A stretch of DNA of 64,000 bases from Porphyra umbilicalis (lineage: Eukaryota; Rhodophyta; Bangiophyceae; Bangiales; Bangiaceae), in the NCBI GenBank assembly GCA_002049455.2, contig KV918810.1:248001-312000 (forward strand), given 5' to 3'. Positions within the stretch are counted from its first letter, which is position 1. The number at the start of each line of letters is the position of its first letter. Below are positions 51,292-62,700 of the stretch, piece after piece. The notes beneath the pieces were generated by a model. It was not told where the DNA came from and did not search any database. It saw only the letters and a list, made by a program, of their open reading frames with translations. The position numbers and the translations under genes are program-made.

Positions 51292-51557
51292 CAGGGGCTT
51301 TGGAATCAGGCACTTTTGGTTGCATTCGGATATAATCCATATCCCCTCACATTCACTCTGGATTGAGTATTTGACGAGGCCATACAGTCGTTATGCACTT
51401 GAATGGCATGGGTGCGCCACGAAGTAGCCCTCTAAAACGAAGTGCCTCATGGTCCCGACTGCCACTGAATTTTCGCCGGTGTCATCCCAATCGTCGATCG
51501 TGCAGACATTTATCGTCCCAGAACGAAAAAGCGATGGCGAGAAAGTGCGAGACGCGG

Positions 51558-51706
51558 GTGCCGATCGCGCACACCCCGCGACACGGAGGTGTCGATCGCG
51601 CACCCGGCGCGACACACGCGGGTGTCGATCGCGCACCCCCCGCGACACGGAGGTGTCGATCGCGCACCCGGCGCGTCACACGCGGGTGTCGATCGCGCAC
51701 CCCCCC
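51558..51706. repeat. 31/33-bp alternating tandem repeat
   Basis: Five units starting GTGTCGATCGCGCAC (first GTGCCG) at 51558, 51589, 51622, 51653 and 51686, with alternating spacing 31, 33, 31, 33. It is a 64-bp dimer satellite just inside the hAT-like insertion. Confidence 0.9.
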
Positions 51707-52975
51707 CTGCACACGACCATCACATGGTCAGATTTGGCAGCCCACCGCCGCCACCAGCTTGCCGCCACCACCCTTCTGGCACCAAGTCCCTATGGCTGCT
51801 CCGTGCACGTGTTCTCTGAGTTCTACATACGGTTTCCCCGCGGTACGCTCTTCCTCGTCGCTCTTACGACAAGGGTTTCGGTCGTTGTCGAGTGTGCTCT
51901 TTGCGTGTATTACACGTTGCGCCGTGACGTGTGCGGACGGAGACGTAGCAGAGCTATGCGGTGACTTATTTTACGCATCAACCATGGACGCATGCATTGC
52001 CTGACCTCGTCAACGACCGCGCTGTCACTCCGCGTCCGCCGCTTGCTCCTGCCCTGTATCCAGAATCAGCTTTGTCGTGTTGTACTGTACACCCCTTCTC
52101 ACCTTTCGATGTTTCTCTGGCTTCGTGCCGCGTTGGCCACACGACCGAACGATGTACGCTGTTGTCGCAATGCTCAGGGAGATGATACGGAGGCGGGGGG
52201 CGTGGCAGATGCGGTCGCACTCGTTTCCGGTGGGGAAGGGTGCTGCTCCTCTTTTCTTTACGTCGACGGGCAATCCAGTTGCCGCGACCGGGGGTTTGCA
52301 ACGGAACCAAGATTATTATGTACTCACGATGAGTTTGCGATTCCGCTTGCTCGTTCTCTTCCCTTGTTTTCAATCTATGTCTCGTTGTTCATGTTCTCCG
52401 CTGCCCCCTCTGCATCCCATTTCCATCCCGCAGATGCACAAGCTTGATGCTCGAGTGTCAATGAGTGCGCCGTTGTTGAGTACAACGACATTTGAGAATG
52501 GGGAACCAATACCGCTTTTCTGTCGCCAGCGACGACTCTGTGGTCGGTGCGGGAGGCGGGGGGGGTCGGGAGGGAGGCGATTTTCCATCCACTTGGGTTC
52601 CCGGTAGTCTCGGCGGTGTGCAGCCACTGGAAAGTGGGGGTGCCCTTGTGGTGGGATGAGGGCGCGTATGCGTATGGATGGCGCTGCCGCTTGGGGCTGG
52701 CATGGATGCCTCCGCTTGTTGTCTTTTGTCTATGTGGCTGTCTTCAACGTTTTTCTGTCTGGGCGCCTCTGTCCAACTCTTCTTTTCACCTTTCCACGCA
52801 TGCCCCATTCACAGGCCGTTTTCGTTGTTGCAAGGGTCCGATCGCGAGCCTTGTCTCTTGTGCTGGCAACGTTGCATAGACTGCTCGCACGGTGTCTTTG
52901 CTGGTATTGTCTACCTTACGCAAAATTCCAAGTGTGCTTCGACCCAGTACGCTCATTCCATTGCACACGTGCCGT

Positions 52976-55527
52976 TTATTCGTCTTCATCGTTGCATTCA
53001 GATGTACGCTCCTTGGCGCACTCCGCGTCCACAGTGTCTTCTATGGCATGCATATCCTCTTCTAGTCCCAGCCACCCCTCCACGACCAACTCTTTCTCGG
53101 CAACATCCCCCTCCCCAAAGCACTCTTGCGCAACTGTGCACGTACCCATCATACCCAGGATCTCACGCACGTCGTCGTACACGGGGCGAGACGAGGTGCG
53201 GTACTCTCCATGCTCTGCGATGACGCGCGCCTCCATCGACAATGGAAATATGCATGCCTTCGCCCAGCAATGCGCTATCGCGGCGGGCGTCACTGCGTCC
53301 CACTCCTCCCGGACAATCTCTGCCACGTCCTGCAGATGGGCGGCGGCGCCGTCCCGGACGCCCAGGACGGGCCGAGTGGGCGCGGCTTGGCGCCGGGGGC
53401 GCCGAGAGCACCGGCGAGCCGGCCCGGAAGGGGTTGGGGGGGGGAGCGCTGTTGCTCTACCCACACGTTGGGTCTCGCTGCCAGAGCCAAGTCAGCCGCC
53501 GTTGGGCCCGGCAAGCCGACAACGGCAGGTGGCCGGTAGACGGGCGCCGTGCTTGGAACCGTGGAAGCCAGGGCAGCGCCTTGCGCGGCGGGAACCGGGG
53601 TGGGGGGGGGGGGCACCGGCGTCGTGGTCGTAGCGGGGTTGCGGGGTACGCTTGGTCGGTCCACCAATGGCAGTGTCCCGGGTGGCACCCCAGATTGGGA
53701 AATTCTTGTCGTCGAAGAGGCGCCAAAGCTCGTACCGCTAAAGCCGACACCAGCCGCCAATGAAGCGCGGGCAGCGCTCGACGGCGTCCAATCCATGGTT
53801 GCACCGTTCCCGAACACAGTGCCCGGCGGCATAGGAGAACGGACAAATGAACTGGCCGCGCTATCTCCAATATCTGGCACCGCCAGTCTCACCAGAGGCC
53901 CCTCACGCACAGCCACGGCGGTCGCACCAGCGCCCAGCTGCGGGCAAACGAGCACCGCGGGCTGCCCCGGCGGGCCCGTCGCGCCGATTGGCCCCGCCCC
54001 ACCCACAACCCCGGAACCAACCACGCTGGCAGCCACCACACCCCCAGCAGGCGCGCGCTGCCCCGCCTCTCCGCACCCACGAGCCGGTAATGACGGTGCA
54101 GGAGTGCTGGCCTCTGGTCCGGAGGGGGGTCTTGCAGCAAGAGCTGCCTCCGCCGCCGTCGCGGTCGCCGCCGTTGAGGCGGCAGAGGCGGCTGCAGCTT
54201 CTTGTCGTCGCCGCTTTTCAGGGAATGCGCGCAGAACCAGTGAAATAAGACGCTTCTTGTAGCGCCGTTTCAAACACGCAATGATGCCTGCGTCCAATGG
54301 TTGGTGGACAGATGTCACGTTGGGTGGTAGAGGGCAGATCTTGACGCCGTCGCACTCGAGTTCTGTGTGTGCCCCACATTTGTCGACGATCAGGATGACC
54401 GGCGAGCGCGTTCTTGCACGTACTTCTGGAACAAACACGGTGTTGAACCACTTCTCGTACACAACAGCGTCCATCCAAGCCGATTGTTGTGAAAAGTACG
54501 GTAAGGGGCAGTTGGCACGCGGGGGCTTGAAGCACAGAGGCACGGTGGCGGAGCCGATGATCGCGACGGGGATCTCGTGGGAGCCGGTGGCATTACATGC
54601 CAGGACGAGGGTCACGCGATCTTTGGCCTTCATTGCCTTAGAGCCACGCGCCCGCCTTCGCCTACCCGCCGCAATGTAGGACCGGTTGGGAAGACACCGG
54701 TATTGCAAACCAGTTTCATCCATGTTGTAGATGTGTTCTGGGTCATAGGTCGCCAGATCTGCCCGTATTTCCGCCATCCGCCGCTCCCCTAGGCGAACAG
54801 CCTCGGCCGCCGAGCCCGCCTGGCCCCACAACTTGACACTCTTGAGTCGGTCGCGGGAGGCCCATCGTTGGATGAACCCAGGGGATCCGAAAAACCCCTC
54901 CAGGCCGAGTTCTGTGGCGATCTCCCTCGCCCTTGTTTCGAGCACCGCCATCGTCATTGGTAGGTCCGCCCCGCCCATGGTCTCGATACCATCAAACCAG
55001 GTCTTGAGGGCGGCATCAATCTCCTCAAACTTCGACCGACGGGTACGCGTGGAGTTCACCGGCTCGCCGTCGCGTGCACGTTTCAAAAGCCGGGAACGCT
55101 CTGATGGATTACACGTGCGTCTTGCGGCCGAAAGGGAGATGTCCTTGGGGAAGGCTACCCGCAGCGACCGCCACGTGTAGGCGCCGGTGTCGTACATGCG
55201 GACGAGGTCAATCTTGTCGCCCAGGGTCAGGGTGACCTTCGGTTTTCGAGACGCCGAGGGGGGTGAAGATGCACCACTGAAACCAGGTGTCCGTGGCTCC
55301 TGTGTGGTCGCAGCCGGTTGACCCACCGGTTGTCGAGTTCGTCGTGGGTTTGTCCGTGGAGGCGCCGTCGAGTTAAAATGCACCGCCGTGGCGGCAGCAG
55401 CTGCTGCTGATGCGATACTGACCGCATGCAGCGTCTCGCTAGATGGGCCATCGAGTACCTCATGCACCGCCGCCTCTGCCGCCGCGGCAGCGAGAGCCCG
55501 CGCCTCGCGCGGCACTCGAGGAGCCAT
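52976..55527 (-). CDS. Tigger/pogo-type transposase (DDE_1), one frameshift
   Basis: Start ATG 55527 (MAPRVPREARALAAAAAE). CENP-B/Tc5-like DNA-binding part (LTLGDKIDLVRMYDTGAY, then FGSPGFIQRWASRDRLKSVK). Catalytic triad D270 (IYNMDETGLQYR), D382 (ILIVDKCGAHTE), D412 (SVHQPLDAGIIACLKRRYKK), the DDD type of pogo/Tigger. After the core the frame is open through ~280 Pro/Ala/Gly-rich residues. The family's usual C-terminal motif DVAEIVREEWDAVTPAAIAH then CWAKACIFP appears in another frame (53464-52976), so the apparent stop at 53290 is an artefact of a shift, probably at the G9 run about 53436-53444. An intron is the alternative. Confidence 0.85.
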
Positions 55528-56099
55528 CAGAGGCAAGGAGGTGTGCAGTTGCCACCGCACACCGAGTGTCTGGTCAGGACAAGTGGTGGGTGCCAGAGGA
55601 TGGCGGGGGGACAGGGGGGGTCGGGGGGGAGACAGCTGTGACGACGATGGTCGTGACGACGGTGGGTGCGGGGCAAAATCACCGTCGTCGTCCGCCGTCG
55701 GCTGCTGTGTTTTTCGCTTGTCTGTCGACAATCGCTAAATCACGATCGAGCGAGAAATCTTGTATCTTGGACTCCTCAGCAGTCGATCTCATTCACTTGT
55801 AGAACACCCTGTTCGCCAACTGAATGACATGTAAGTGCATTCTAACTGTATGTCCAAAATCAGATCTTGCTGGGACGGACAGAGTCAGGATCAATATTAT
55901 AGTCGGATATTCAATTAGTACGATTTTGGATATAGTTAGGATAGACAGATTGAATACATTCTCTTGGATGATGGATCTGGAAGAAGACTAAAATTGAAAC
56001 GAAATGAAATGAAAGGAGACATCTCTCCAGGTACTGTACAGTCTTACATGTGATTTAAATACGCGTGTCACTTCACAAGTAGAATTGCACACGACGACC

Positions 56100-56460
56100 C
56101 TACTTCGGGGGCGTCAGGTGCGCGCGACGGATAAAACGCCTTACTGACGCCCCATTAGGCAGCCAAAACGCCCTCACAACGCCCCAAGTAGCACCCTCAA
56201 TATTCGCAATAGGGGCCAAGTGGCACCCATACTTTGCGTTCATAAGTCATTTTTGAGTCCAGACTGGGTGCTTGTCCCCAACCAAGGTGCACAGCCGCCA
56301 CCTGCTGAACTATGTAGACCCCCATGAACATTTTCTCTTCACGACGCCTTGCTGACGCTCTTTTGAGTTGGGGCGTTCGGGGCGCACGACGCCCAAATGA
56401 CGCCCTAGTGACGCCCTTAAAGACGCCCTGAACGACGCCCCGGGCGTTCTGAGCAACCCT
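56100..56460. repeat. array of GACGCCC words, dispersed repeat
   Basis: GACGCCC/GACGCCT recur many times (for example 56138-56160 and 56335-56445). AACGCCCCAAGTAGCACCC (56178-56196) is the exact reverse complement of 31258-31276, so the block is dispersed. It lies inside the hAT-like insertion, downstream of the Tigger gene's start. Confidence 0.6.
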
Positions 56461-56951
56461 ATTCACAAGCGTTTGTCGCGATGAACCGCCGTCAAGTACC
56501 ATTAGGTTGTTAGAATTGATTTGGGTGGTGCAGCGGTCCTCGTCAGAAGTGATCGTTGGAACTTTCTTGTGCTCACCCGGGGGTGCCTGTTCGGAATCTC
56601 GCGCGGGCCGTTGACAGCAAGGCAAGCGGTTTCAGACTTCGGACAGAACCGTTCGGGAATTTTCCGTCAAGATCGCCGCTTGGCACCGCCAGATGATGGC
56701 GGTTGAACAGGGTGGGGAGGCATCCCCACGCGCCAGCACTGCGGCGCAGAATATGTGAGCCGGATGAGGCAAGGTGGAAATTCAATTCTGATTATAATAT
56801 ATCCGGCCTTTGGATAGTCATTCAGGCTCAGTATATCCGGCGGTAAATGAACAGAGTACGATATGGATACGCGGCTGCGGCATGGATTATGGATTACTAC
56901 GAGTATAATGTGCGGATATGTGTGGCTCTACTTTATGCACCTCAGGCCCTG

Positions 56952-57944
56952 TCACTGATCCACCTGCTGTCAGCCCACGTCACGTCAAAGCTACCGGCAG
57001 CGGCGGTGGCCGCCCTCGGCCTCGCTCCGTGCAGCTGGTGCAGCCGTCCCTACCGGGCGGTGCGGGGGCGGCACCGGCAGTCGTCACTGGCCTCCCACGA
57101 AGCGCAGTGTCCGCTGAATCCGCGAGGGCACCGCCGCGGCCGCGACGCCGCGGCCGCCGACACGGCGCCGACACGGCCATCTGTGGTCGCACGGACGCAG
57201 GGGGCGGCCGGACCGGGGGCGGCCGCCGACCTGTTTTCCGCCGACCCCCCCGCCTGGGCACGCGGGTGCGACGCCTTTTTCTTGCGTGTCACTCCCGCCG
57301 GCGCCTCGTGGGCGCCGTTAGTGGCTTCAGGGGCGCGCACGCTGCACCACGTGCCTTCTGCGCTCCTTGGCGCGTGGCAGTCCCTCGGCGCCGCGGACCT
57401 CGATTGGGTCCGGCGGAAGCCGGACCGGCAGTCAGCCTGGCTCTCGCTCATGCTGCTCCCATCCCTTCTGCTGCACTTCCCCGTGCCGACGGCCGCGCCG
57501 GACGACCCCACGCCGCGGTGATCACACGCCGTGCAAATCGCCGCCCTTCTTGTCGGCGAATTTGCAGCCAGCCAGGCTGACCGCATCGCCGGTGTGTGGC
57601 GGCCAGGCGTCGTGCGCCGCACCAGTGCGATCCGCCCGACGCCACCGCGCGACGAGGCGCGCGCCGCGCAACGGCGGGCGGTCCGCCTGGCGCGCGCCGG
57701 CCGGCTGAGTGCGGCGGCCCGCGCGCTACGTGCCGATCCGCCGGCGCCCCAAACGCCGGCGGTTGAGCGCAAGGCGCTCGCGCTGTTTCCCCCCTGTGTA
57801 CCTGGCCTCGCCACGCCTGCCACGGTCGAGGCGTCGTTCGCGACAGAGTTGGACCGCGCGACCGCCCACGGCCGGTGCTCTTCTGTGCCGGCGGCCGTCC
57901 CGTGGGATGCCGCCGTGCAGGCGATCCGCTCGGCGCCCCACTGA
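56952..57944 (+). pseudogene. ORF2 remnant of retroelement copy 2
   Basis: Continues ORF2 after the insertion: LIHLLSAHVTSKLPAAAVAA, the zinc-finger-like CSWCSRPYRAVRGRHRQSSL then ASHEAQC, then WAPLVASGARTLHHVPSALL, as in copy 1. Stops in the same frame at 57519 (TGA) and 57942. Similarity ends near 57975, before any reverse transcriptase motif. Confidence 0.85.
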
Positions 57945-58035
57945 TCCTCCGCCGGCCGTTTGGGTACGCGTATTGCAAGCAGCGGCCCCCCCTTCAGCCG
58001 TGTCACCGTGCCGTCGCCGCCCCGGTCGCGCCGAG

Positions 58036-58779
58036 TCACCACACGTCAGACGTTGGCGGGCGCACCACCTGCCCGCCCTGAAAGACCGCGTCGGCGGCCA
58101 GTTCGTCGAGCAACCGCGTACGATGAGCGGCAGCGTCCTGGAGAGAACGGGAAGGGGAGAGGATTCTCCGCGTGTGGCGAGATTTCTTGGTTTTCTCGCC
58201 AGTGGCGGCGGGGGTGATGCGGCCGGCTCGTGGGATGAACCCGTCGCCCATCCGGCGGCGGCAGACAACGAGCTTGGCGCTGCGTTCGCAAGTCGGGCCC
58301 TCGGTGGGCTCGGCTTTCGTCAGGAAAATCATTGGGATCGGCGTCGGGAACGCCACTGGGACGGTATCGGCGACAGCGGCGGCTGAAGCGGTGGTCTTGA
58401 CATGATGCAGGGCAGCGGCGGCAACTTCGGCCTTGGCCTTGGCGGCAGCCGCTGCGCGGTGCTTGAAGATCGCATTGATAGCGATGAGACGGTATTGAGC
58501 GCAGACGGTGCTTACGTAGGCGGTGGCGACCTCAAATGTTTCAGCCGTGTCAAAGGCCATCTCCTTAGAGATGGAGGCGCGCATCCGGACCGACTGGAGG
58601 TGGAGCTCCAAAGATGACACCGTGTATGTCGGGACAATAAGTCTGCGGCCAGCGACGGCTGGGTTTTTGTCGCACGCGATCTTGGCAGCCTCCACCTCCT
58701 TGACCTGGATGAGCGAAGCGGTGCACAACTTCATGACCTTTTTGTACGCCTTGCCCTGCGAGAAAAACACACTGGACAT
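58036..58779 (-). CDS. hypothetical protein, 247 residues
   Basis: Not recognised. ATG 58779 (MSSVFFSQGKAYKKVMKLCT), stop TGA at 58036. Mostly helical, Lys/Ala-rich (AIFKHRAAAAAKAKAEVAAA), then a basic Ser/Arg-rich tail (GEKTKKSRHTRRILSPSRSL). Fewer low-complexity runs than neighbouring ORFs, which favours a real gene or a transposon accessory gene. It lies next to the broken end of retroelement copy 2. No signal peptide or membrane segment seen. Confidence 0.45.
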   Translation of the reverse strand: MSSVFFSQGKAYKKVMKLCTASLIQVKEVEAAKIACDKNPAVAGRRLIVPTYTVSSLELHLQSVRMRASISKEMAFDTAETFEVATAYVSTVCAQYRLIAINAIFKHRAAAAAKAKAEVAAAALHHVKTTASAAAVADTVPVAFPTPIPMIFLTKAEPTEGPTCERSAKLVVCRRRMGDGFIPRAGRITPAATGEKTKKSRHTRRILSPSRSLQDAAAHRTRLLDELAADAVFQGGQVVRPPTSDVW

Positions 58780-59791
58780 CCCGGATTATCAGGTCAGAAA
58801 TCCCGGGTTTCCCGGGATACCATGCCACAATGGCCTCGCAGGACCAATCTACACGTGATTTTGAAGCACCAGAAATCGGCTGGTGCGGATCAACACGGGA
58901 TATCATGTCACGATTCATGTCTCAATGCCTGGCCTCTCCCGAGCGCACTGCCGCTCGCCCCCTCCTCCCCAAACCGTCCAAATCAACGCGTCCAGGCTAC
59001 GACGTGTGTCCACGGTCCTAGGCGACAAGGTGACGTTTTTTCCAGATACTCAGAGTCCTCGTATCCCATAGCGGGCTCTGTGGCGACGCGATGGCCGCCC
59101 CCGCGGTGTGGCGATCGGTGTGGCCAGAGACCCTCAGCCGCGAACCCCAACGATGGTCTTCACTGTGCAGCTGGCTAAGACCCCGCGGTGTGCAGGCACG
59201 ATAGGCTGGGCCGGGATCCGAGGGAGGTGACGCCCGCCACGGCCTCATCAGCGTCGAGATGGGTATTGGTCACACTCAATGCGTCGCGCAGCAAAGCAAC
59301 CGGCTGTGCCGGCCTTCACGCCGCTGGCGGCGGGTTGCGTGACGTGCACAGCAATGCGCACAAGTCTCGAGCGCGCGCTGAAAGGGAAATCTGAGGCATG
59401 TGGCCGGCCAAATTGTCTCCAGTGCGGACATCCACAGAAATGACGCGAAAGCTTGCGAAAGCCTCCACAACCTTCCACACTGCTTGGTGTCAATCAAGAA
59501 GGCCTGCAACTTGATTGGCCAGTAGCACACATGGAAAGTGTCCCTAGCGGTCAACTTCGGACGATTGATTGCCTACCCATCTCAGCCATCGACATACGAT
59601 TCGCGTCACGCCTTCCTTCGTCGTCGCTTCCCTGTCGTCGTCCCCCCTTTTTTCCCCCCCACACGGCTTGACATGGCATCTCCAGGCGGTACAGTTTTTC
59701 TCCAGTGCTGTCCACCCTTGTCGTCGCCTGACTGGGACCAAAGTAGCCCGCGTTCTTCGTCCAGAAGACCGCAAAATCGCCCTTCCGGGCA
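58780..59791. other. intergenic
   Basis: 58785-58822 has a small palindromic cluster around ATCCCGG/CCGGGAT. Otherwise no gene or known repeat. Confidence 0.45.
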
Positions 59792-62700
59792 GTGCAAAGC
59801 TCTCTCGTTCTTATCCAGGAGTGGATAGCAAAGGAACATACAGGAATGGAGAAAGACTGTTATGAACAGGTGATCTGCTACTGCTATTTCTGCAACGACG
59901 CCGGCGAAGGGCCGCCACAGCTGGTTGTCCGGTCCCAGTGGCTTGCCCACAAAAAGTACCATAAAAGCCGCCGCCTCGCGTATCCCTTTCAGATTGGGGG
60001 GTCGGCGGGTATCCATGACGGCTCGTCAGCGGGGGACGACGGCGGTGCTGATTCTGGCCCCCAGATGGGCCTCTGCGCCGATATCGGAACGAGGGCGGGC
60101 GCTGGCGCGGGGGCGGGTGCCGGCGCTGGCGCGAGCGCTGTCGCCGGCGCAGGCGCCAGCGCGGGTGCGGGCGACGGCGCAGGGTCGGGCACGAGAGTCG
60201 GTGCGGGCGCTTGCGCCGGTGTTGCCGCGAGGTCGGTGCCATTGCGGATGACTTGCCCGCTTTGGCGCACATGCGACGCCGAAAACACGCCTGTCCCCAG
60301 CGACGAAACCAGCGCGCCGAGCTGAGCTGCTGAGTCGGGCACGTCGCACGGTGAGCCGCCAACCAAATCAATTGACAATTATGGGGCTGAAGAGATTGTC
60401 GAACCACCGCCTCCTCCGCCAACTTGCAGTAAGAACGAACCAAGTACGGCTCCCGATCGACCAGCTTATAGAATTCATGGCAGATCTGGCGGTGCATGCT
60501 TTCCCGGTTCGACATGATTTGACGCAAGCTGCCCTCGCCAATCTACTGCGGCTAAGTTCATTCGCGATTAAGCACCAGACACCCTACCTCATGGATCGCT
60601 TTATCGATCAATGCGTCAACTTGAAGACGCGCCTGGTCGAATGCTGTATCAACGCATGCGTCGCGTTCACCCACACGCGTGCCCAGCATGCCACCTGCAC
60701 CACCTGCGGCGCGGGGCTGTACGAAGCCGATGGAAAGCCAGCCAAGCAAATCACCTACTGGTCTTTAATTGCGTGGCTCACCCAACTACTTGGTGACCTT
60801 GTAATTGGGAATTCCGTCTTGAAAAATATGGCGGCCGCCCGGACGGTCTCAGAGCAAGGCGCCGACGGCGTCCACGACTACCCGCACGGAGCTAACTATC
60901 AGCACTACCGAGACCAAGGGCTACTCGATGGTGGCCCGTTCGTAATGATGAACTGCGGTACCGACTGTTGACACTTCTTTCGCGAGATTAGATTTAAGGA
61001 GGGGCCAGTCACGGCCACCGCGCTGTGATTGAGCCCTGATGAGCGGACGCGCATCCAGTACCAGCTGCTGCTGAAAGTCATGCCAGGACCAAGGAAACCG
61101 GTCGACCTCACGTCGCTCTTACACCCGATCGCTGGGGAATTGAACGAGCTTGCGAAGGGCATTCCAGACCTTATCGTCCCAACCTCGACGTCACCCGTGA
61201 CTTTTGGGCCGTGGAGTACTCAACCTTACGACGGATCAACCAGCAGGAGACAAGATCACAGGGTTTAAAGGTGCTAACAGCTACATCTTCAATCGGCTTC
61301 AATTCTTTCAAGGGGATCTACATGCCTTCTAATTGCCGCGTCTACTACCCGCCAGAGGACCCAGCCAGCGGCCTTGTGCATTTTCAAGTCTATTAACTGT
61401 CATCAGACCGTTCACCGCGTCGCACGGCGGCAAGTATCGCAGCACGTGCGGCAGTAGTGGAGGTCGCCCGTGCAGAAATCAAGTCTGTGGCTTTTCAAGT
61501 CAGGCTGGAGCAGGAAAGTGCCGTGAACGGCTACTCGATATTCATCGCTCTCAGACCACCGATGTGCGCTGTCTACCTCTACTTGCAGAACGTATGGGAC
61601 CTGGGTCCTATGGCCACACCATACGATACGATGCACGTGGTACTTCTCAACGTCGTGCCTCACCTGTGGAAGCCATTTGCAAGGCTCAAGCTGGTCAGCA
61701 ATAGAGCGGACGAAGAATATATCATGCCAAGGACGGCGCTGGTTCTAATTGGCCGGGAGCTTTGCGGGACGCGTCGGACTGTGCCGACGGCGCAAGCCCG
61801 GCCACTAAGAAATATTGAAATTCATCACAAGTCGTTCAAGGCAGTGGACTGGCTGCACTTCACTCAGGCCCTTTCTTAGCTGCGGCTTCGTTCGTGTGAC
61901 GGTTCATGTGACGATGTGGGGCGGCCAGCTATTGGCTGCAACACGAAACAATGTTATCACAGGTGATCAAACGATGCAACTTCAGAAAAGAACTCTCCGA
62001 CGTTGCTTCATGTGATCACATCGACCTTGCCGCGTGCTGGTCTTGCGGAACGATTTCAAGTGCGAACTTGGAAACAATCAATTCCAATTTGACTGGTTTG
62101 ATGGACGTTCGCGTCCGTCGGCTCCTACTGGCTGCAGTCGAAAGCGACGCCACAGTCGAGTCGGGCCACGTCTTCCCCCTTCTTCTGCAACGCCCCACGC
62201 CCCTCAGCCTTGTCCGAAAGACAAGCTGGTCCCCTACGCTGCCCTGTGGCAGATGCCCGCCTCTCCGTCCCCGTTTCTGTACGACAGCACAAATTTGAGT
62301 ATTCCTTAGTGCGCCCGTAGCGCGATACGAGCGTACGCTGCAGGTATCATGGCCGGCCCAAGCTGCCCCCCCAACGGACTTCTTCCATGGCTCTGCACAG
62401 CGTGCTGCATGGACCATCCAGCGAGGCGATCTTGGTGTGGCAAACGTGGCTCCAAGGGTTCAATTTCAGGCTGCTTGGCTCGGCAACGAGGCGTCGGCAA
62501 CGAGGCGAGGGAGACAAAGGCGTCGCCCTCATGGCTTATGTTGAACCATGGAGTTCTACTGCATCGGTGTGCGCTTCTGCCGAGCCCTGCATCCGAGCGC
62601 TCGAAGTCAGCCCTTGGACCGACCATCACTTACGTTAAATTCATTAGAAACATTCCGCGTCACACTGTCACACGAAGGGACAACCCACTGCGACCTTTCT

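Larger units (their letters stand above)
51292..56951. mobile_element. 5.66-kb hAT-like insertion inside retroelement copy 2
   Basis: Ends CAGGGGCTTTGG (51292) and, reversed, CAGGGCCTGAGG (56951), flanked by the perfect 8-bp duplication TCACTGAT. CAGGG tips with an 8-bp duplication are the signature of hAT elements. Subterminal GGATAT/ATATCC words occur at both ends (51327, 56810-56930). No hAT transposase is recognised inside. It carries a Tigger-type transposase (52976-55527) and satellites, so it is a non-autonomous carrier or itself a nest. Confidence 0.8.
50340..57975 (+). mobile_element. retroelement copy 2, 5'-truncated and split by an insertion
   Basis: Homology to copy 1 runs from the middle of the tRNA (CAGGGCCCATAACC, 50341) through the ORF1 region to 51291, then resumes at 56952 and continues to about 57975. 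The reverse transcriptase part is missing. The break is a clean hAT-like insertion (51292-56951); joining the flanks restores PSLIHLLSAHVTSK exactly as in copy 1. Confidence 0.85.

Noticed and set aside
51284-51293. 10-bp duplication GTCACTGATC as a MULE-type target site
   Set aside because: Taking C at 51292 and G at 56951 into the element gives CAGGG ends and exactly 8 bp, the hAT arrangement; the extra matches are chance or tip bases.
52081-56046. TACTGTACA palindromes at ~52087 and ~56035 as Tigger ends
   Set aside because: Only a short self-complementary word is shared; the flanking bases do not match as inverted repeats.
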